A stretch of DNA of 53,963 nt, taken from Bacilli bacterium. GTDB taxonomy: Bacteria > Bacillota_I > Bacilli_A > RF39 > UBA660. The notes beneath the pieces were generated by a model, which saw nothing but the letters and a program-made list of their open reading frames with translations, ran no database searches and was not told where the DNA came from. The translations under genes were made by a program, and so were the position numbers. This document shows positions 50,682 to 53,963 of the stretch, one piece after another; position 1 is the first letter of the stretch; every line of letters starts with the position of its first letter. The stretch spans positions 1 through 53,963 of the forward strand of contig JAAWCI010000063.1 of NCBI GenBank assembly GCA_022793145.1, in the 5' to 3' direction.

Positions 50682-51968
50682 ATGGATAAAGTAACAAAAG
50701 TAATGGGAGTTAGTATTATTACAAATATCTTTCTTTCTATTGTAAAAATTATAACAGGATTAATTGGAAAAAGTAGTGCCTTAATTGCAGATGGAATTCA
50801 TTCTTTCAGTGATTTATCAACAGATTTTATTGCGATTATAGGAAACTATTTATCTAGAAAACCAGCCGATGAAAAACACCCATATGGACATGGAAAAATA
50901 GAATATATTACTAGTATCATCATTAGTTTGGTGATATTATTCCTAGGAGGATCAATTATTTATAATTCAATTCAAAAAGACATTGTAATTCCTAGTATGA
51001 TGGTAGCAATCATTAGTTTTTTAACAATTGCTTTAAAATTTCTATTATCTAGATATCTTATTAAAAAAGGAAAAGAATATAAAAATAATATCTTACTTGC
51101 AAGTGGATATGAAAGTAGTACTGATGTAATTAGTTCTATTGTAGTATTTATATCTGTATTATTAATGCAATTATCAAATATATTTGGAATTTTTAAATAT
51201 GCTGACATGATAGCTAGTATTGTTGTAGGATTGTTAATTATTAAAATTGGTTATCATATTTTAAGTGATAATGTAAGTATTATTCTAGAAGAGAGAGAAA
51301 CTAATTCTGAATATTTAGATCATTTAAAAAATATTATATTAGAAAAAAAAGATATTCATCAAATAGATGATTTGCTAGTTTTAAAATATGGATCTTATTA
51401 TAAATTGGTAGCTGAAGTCAGTGTAGACCCAAATCTCTCTATTATGAAAGCGCATCAATATATTCATGAAGCAGAAAATCGTCTTAGAATATTTGATCCT
51501 AGAATCCTTTATGTAACAATTCATATTAATCCATATCAGAATTATAAATTAGTAAAAGCAACAAAAAGCGATTTTGAACAAATTAACCAATATCGATTAA
51601 AAACAATTATTACAGAAGGAAATCCTGATATAGAAGAGCAAAAAAGAATTGAAAAATATATAAAAGAAACCTTAAAAAAACATTTGAATAATTATTTTAT
51701 GATCATTGTTGATGGGAAAAAAGTAGGAACGGTTGGATATTATAAGGAAGATCTAGAAACGATTTTAATTGAAGAACTTTATTTAGAAGAAGCTTATCGA
51801 AATTGTAAAATAGGAACATCTATTTTGAAGCAGATTATGGAAGAGCACAAAGACAAAAAAATCATTCTTTGGGTATATAAGAATAACAAAATAGCGATTT
51901 CTTTATATCAACATTTAGGATTTCAAAAAATAGAGGAAACAGAAGAGAGAATAAAAATGAGAAAATGA
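50682..51968 (+). CDS. cation diffusion facilitator fused to a GNAT acetyltransferase
   Basis: A 428-aa fusion. Residues 1-285 are a CDF metal exporter: six membrane helices, the TM2 site HSFSD (His40, Asp44) within ALIADGIHSFSD, the KHPYGHGK loop (65-72) and the C-terminal cytoplasmic ferredoxin-like domain. The TM5 site reads ESSTD (Glu144, Asp148) where zinc transporters have HxxxD. Residues about 288-428 are a GNAT N-acetyltransferase (IEELYLEEAYRNCKIGTSIL; WVYKNNKIAISLYQHLGFQK). CDF proteins export Zn, Mn or Fe; the metal here is uncertain. The acetyl acceptor is unknown. Confidence 0.85.
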   Translation: MDKVTKVMGVSIITNIFLSIVKIITGLIGKSSALIADGIHSFSDLSTDFIAIIGNYLSRKPADEKHPYGHGKIEYITSIIISLVILFLGGSIIYNSIQKDIVIPSMMVAIISFLTIALKFLLSRYLIKKGKEYKNNILLASGYESSTDVISSIVVFISVLLMQLSNIFGIFKYADMIASIVVGLLIIKIGYHILSDNVSIILEERETNSEYLDHLKNIILEKKDIHQIDDLLVLKYGSYYKLVAEVSVDPNLSIMKAHQYIHEAENRLRIFDPRILYVTIHINPYQNYKLVKATKSDFEQINQYRLKTIITEGNPDIEEQKRIEKYIKETLKKHLNNYFMIIVDGKKVGTVGYYKEDLETILIEELYLEEAYRNCKIGTSILKQIMEEHKDKKIILWVYKNNKIAISLYQHLGFQKIEETEERIKMRK

Positions 51969-51969
51969 C

Positions 51970-51999
51970 TTGACAATACTTTTTAGAAAGTGCTACAAT
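51970..51999 (+). promoter_or_regulatory. sigma-A promoter of the Ser T-box/serS unit
   Basis: TTGACA (51970-51975), 18 bp, TACAAT (51994-51999), starting one base after the previous stop codon. Confidence 0.7.
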
Positions 52000-52005
52000 G
52001 AACTC

Positions 52006-52205
52006 ATAAATCGTGGATGAAGACTAGTAATAGTAAATCTTTTTGTAGAGAGTTCATGGCAGGTGAAAATGGACAAAAGAAATACTATGAATCTACTTCA
52101 GAGAGAAATGTAAACATTTCCGGGAAGACCGTTATCAAAATTAAGTTAGACTTATATTAGGATGGTACCGCATCAAATGCTCCTAATGTTGGTCTTTTTT
52201 TATTA
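52006..52205 (+). promoter_or_regulatory. T-box riboswitch, specifier UCU (Ser)
   Basis: A T-box leader before serS. The specifier loop strands are AGTAATAGTA (52025-52034) and TACTATGAATCTA; pairing ATAGTA/TACTAT above and GAAG/CTTC below leaves TCT (52092-52094) as specifier, reading Ser. The T-box AGGATGGTACCGCA is near 52159-52172 and can pair with TGCTCCT to form the antiterminator. A T7 tract (52194-52200) ends the leader; the competing terminator stem is not obvious by eye. Confidence 0.85.
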
Positions 52206-52222
52206 GAAAAAGGAGAGATAAT

Positions 52223-53509
52223 ATGTTAGATATTAAATTTTTAAGAGATAATAAAGAAGCGGTGAAAGAAAATTTAAAAAAGAAATTTCAAGAAGAAAAA
52301 TTACCACTTGTTGATGAAGTAAGTGAAAAGTATGACAGAAAAAGAAGTTTACAACAACAGATTGATGATTTAAGAAAAGAAAGAAATGAAACTTCTTCGC
52401 TTATTGGTGGATTAATGAAAGATGGTAAGAAAGAAGAAGCAGATGGAAAAAAGAAACGTGTTGTAGAAATTAATAATTCTTTGGTTGATTTAGAAAAAGA
52501 AGCAGAAGAATTGGATATTCAAATTAAAAAGATAATGATGGTAATTCCACAAATGATAGATGCATCTGTGCCAATCGGAAAAGATGATAGTGAAAATGTA
52601 GAAAATGAAAAATTTGGTGAGCCAGTAATTCCAAGCTATGAAATACCCCATCATGCGGATATATGTGCAAAACTTAATGGGATTGATAAAGAAAGTGCTG
52701 GAAGGACATCAGGGAATGGTTTTTATTATTTGATGGGAGATGTAGCTAGACTTCATTCGGCTATGATTTCTTATGCAAGGGACTTTATGATTGATAAAGG
52801 ATTTACTTATTGTGTTCCTCCATTTATGATTAGGAGTGACGTTGTAACTGGTGTTATGTCATTTACAGAAATGGAAAATATGATGTACAAAATAGAAAAT
52901 GAAGATTTGTATTTGATTGGTACTTCTGAGCATTCTATGATTGGTAAATTTAAAGATCAAATTGTAAAAGAAGAAGAATTGCCAATAGCTATGACTTCAT
53001 ATAGCCCTTGTTTTAGAAAAGAAGTTGGCTCTCATGGTATAGAGGAAAGAGGTTTATATCGCGTTCATCAATTTGAAAAACAAGAAATGGTAGTTCTTTG
53101 CAAACCAGAAGATGCAATGAACTGGTATCATAAAATGTGGTCATATACAGTAGAATTTTTTAGAAGCCTAGATGTTCCTGTTAGAACATTAGAATGTTGT
53201 AGTGGAGATTTAGCAGATCTTAAAGTAAAATCTTGTGATGTGGAAGCATGGAGTCCAAGACAACAAAAATATTTTGAAGTCGGTTCTTGTTCTACGTTAG
53301 GCGATGCTCAAGCAAGAAGACTTTCCATTCGTGCCAAAGGAGAAAATGGAAACTACTTAGTTGCAACTTTGAACAATACTGTTTTAGCGACTCCAAGAGG
53401 TTTAATTGCTGTATTAGAAAATAATTATATGGAAGATGGAAGTATTAAAGTTCCAGAAGCTTTAAGACCATATATGGGTGGAAAAGAAGTTCTTGTCCCT
53501 AAAAAATAA
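52223..53509 (+). CDS. serS: seryl-tRNA synthetase
   Basis: A 428-aa class II synthetase. The N-terminal antiparallel coiled coil that binds the long variable arm covers about 30-105 (KYDRKRSLQQQIDDLRKERN). Motif 2 is SPCFRKEVGSHGIEERGLYR with HQFEKQE, and motif 3 is NNTVLATPRGLIAVLENN. GTSEHSMIG and ECCSGDLADLKVKSCDVEAW are typical of SerRS. AAAGGAGA precedes the start. Control by the Ser T-box leader upstream is expected. Confidence 0.95.
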   Translation: MLDIKFLRDNKEAVKENLKKKFQEEKLPLVDEVSEKYDRKRSLQQQIDDLRKERNETSSLIGGLMKDGKKEEADGKKKRVVEINNSLVDLEKEAEELDIQIKKIMMVIPQMIDASVPIGKDDSENVENEKFGEPVIPSYEIPHHADICAKLNGIDKESAGRTSGNGFYYLMGDVARLHSAMISYARDFMIDKGFTYCVPPFMIRSDVVTGVMSFTEMENMMYKIENEDLYLIGTSEHSMIGKFKDQIVKEEELPIAMTSYSPCFRKEVGSHGIEERGLYRVHQFEKQEMVVLCKPEDAMNWYHKMWSYTVEFFRSLDVPVRTLECCSGDLADLKVKSCDVEAWSPRQQKYFEVGSCSTLGDAQARRLSIRAKGENGNYLVATLNNTVLATPRGLIAVLENNYMEDGSIKVPEALRPYMGGKEVLVPKK

Positions 53510-53621
53510 CGTAGTTGTATTTCTGAAACAGAAGTTTTATACGTAAATTAAATTTACTATATTTTGTTTTGATAAACAAAATTAGTTTAAAGAAAATATT
53601 TGTATAAATAAAAAGAAACAG

Positions 53622-53656
53622 TTTTTACTGTTCAGACTGTTGACAAAGTGGTATAT
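53622..53656. repeat. probable end of an IS1182-type element
   Basis: The stretch holding CTGTTCAGACTGTTGACAAA, just outside the transposase stop codon, is where the terminal inverted repeat of the element should lie. The matching end is beyond the window, so the exact boundary cannot be set. Between the serS stop and this point (about 110 bp) I see only AT-rich sequence with a weak hairpin, TTCTG/CAGAA, near 53522. Confidence 0.35.
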
Positions 53657-53963
53657 TCAAAAAGAATATGCTACTTTTTTTATCTTGATTCTTATAATTT
53701 TTTCCATTTTTAACAAAACAAGTGAAATAATGTCATTATTTGGAGACTTTTTCCATCTCCAAATTGCCATTTTCTTTAAATTATGACACGCAAAAATCAT
53801 CGTGGCATTTTGCTCATTTTTTAATACTCCACGTACCCTGCTAAATCGAAGACCATGCTGTTCTTTACAATCTCCAAACGTTCTTTCTATTGTCTCTTTC
53901 CTAAGTGGATAATTATCTTTCCATATTTTCGTATATCTATTTTCATTTGCTTGTTCTTTATAT
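53657..53963 (-). CDS. IS1182-family transposase, C-terminal part (runs off the window)
   Basis: On the minus strand an open frame enters from the window edge and ends at a TGA (53659-53657), giving the last 102 residues of a transposase. The segment RKETIERTFGDCKEQHGLR followed by FSRVRG and ACHNLKKMA is the conserved C-terminal region with the catalytic Glu of DDE transposases of the IS1182 group. The rest lies beyond 53963, so it is not known whether the element is intact. Confidence 0.8.
   Translation of the reverse strand, partial: YKEQANENRYTKIWKDNYPLRKETIERTFGDCKEQHGLRFSRVRGVLKNEQNATMIFACHNLKKMAIWRWKKSPNNDIISLVLLKMEKIIRIKIKKVAYSF

Overview
This window is AT-rich DNA from a spore-forming, low-GC Gram-positive bacterium of the Bacilli. 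It carries the sporulation genes spoIVA and spoVIF, Gram-positive housekeeping genes (PolC, GpsB, DnaD, RecU, RNase Y, class B-type RNase P RNA) and two T-box riboswitches. TGA is used as a stop, so the code is the standard bacterial one. Short gene spacing, very low GC and a partly conserved Bacillus gene order suggest an uncharacterised, probably gut-associated lineage near the Erysipelotrichia or RF39-like Bacilli; that placement is inference. There is no prophage, CRISPR array or rRNA operon. The only mobile element is an IS1182-type transposase running off the right end.

Layout. 1-4.7 kb: end of an Spx/ArsC-family gene, fabK, two related membrane-anchored unknowns, an orphan 429-aa protein and a zinc-ribbon membrane protein. 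4.7-10.4 kb: an FAD/Rieske oxidoreductase, an endonuclease IV-like TIM barrel, a LysR regulator divergent from a PHP phosphoesterase that overlaps a fused CoaE-CoaD protein, then a YbaK-type deacylase. 10.4-16.9 kb: GTPases EngB and Der, spoVIF, spoIVA and a coiled-coil unknown. 17.1-18.9 kb: an Asn T-box leader, two tRNA-Asn genes and asnS. 19-24.5 kb: a tight leftward four-gene operon (putative hydrolase, PnuC-like transporter, helical unknown, radical SAM-deoxyribosyltransferase fusion) divergent from a LysR gene and a phosphoesterase. 24.6-34.2 kb: HU, CCA-adding enzyme, dnaD, nth, and the opposing recU-ponA, then gpsB and rnpB. 34.2-38.3 kb: a RodZ/YmfM-like protein, pgsA, recA, rny. 38.4-53.5 kb: a coat-like peptide, an M29 aminopeptidase, a degenerate deacetylase, an SPL-type radical SAM protein, polC, a phosphohexomutase, polA, a CDF-GNAT fusion, and a Ser T-box with serS.

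Most of the core is a shuffled version of Bacillus neighbourhoods (der/spoIVA; HU-cca-dnaD-nth with recU-ponA; gpsB-rnpB; ymfM-pgsA-recA-rny). The most unusual content is: (i) two tandem tRNA-Asn genes under a T-box, both with C at T-loop position 55 and with three compensated acceptor-stem differences; (ii) the radical SAM-deoxyribosyltransferase/PnuC-like operon, controlled from a perfect inverted repeat that encodes two face-to-face promoters; (iii) the CoaE-CoaD fusion, in the opposite domain order to animal CoA synthase; (iv) a CDF transporter fused to an acetyltransferase; (v) two sigma-K-like promoters; and (vi) a recurring fusion of the -10 box to the ribosome binding site, predicting very short 5' UTRs. 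Many genes end in clear intrinsic terminators, often bidirectional between convergent genes.
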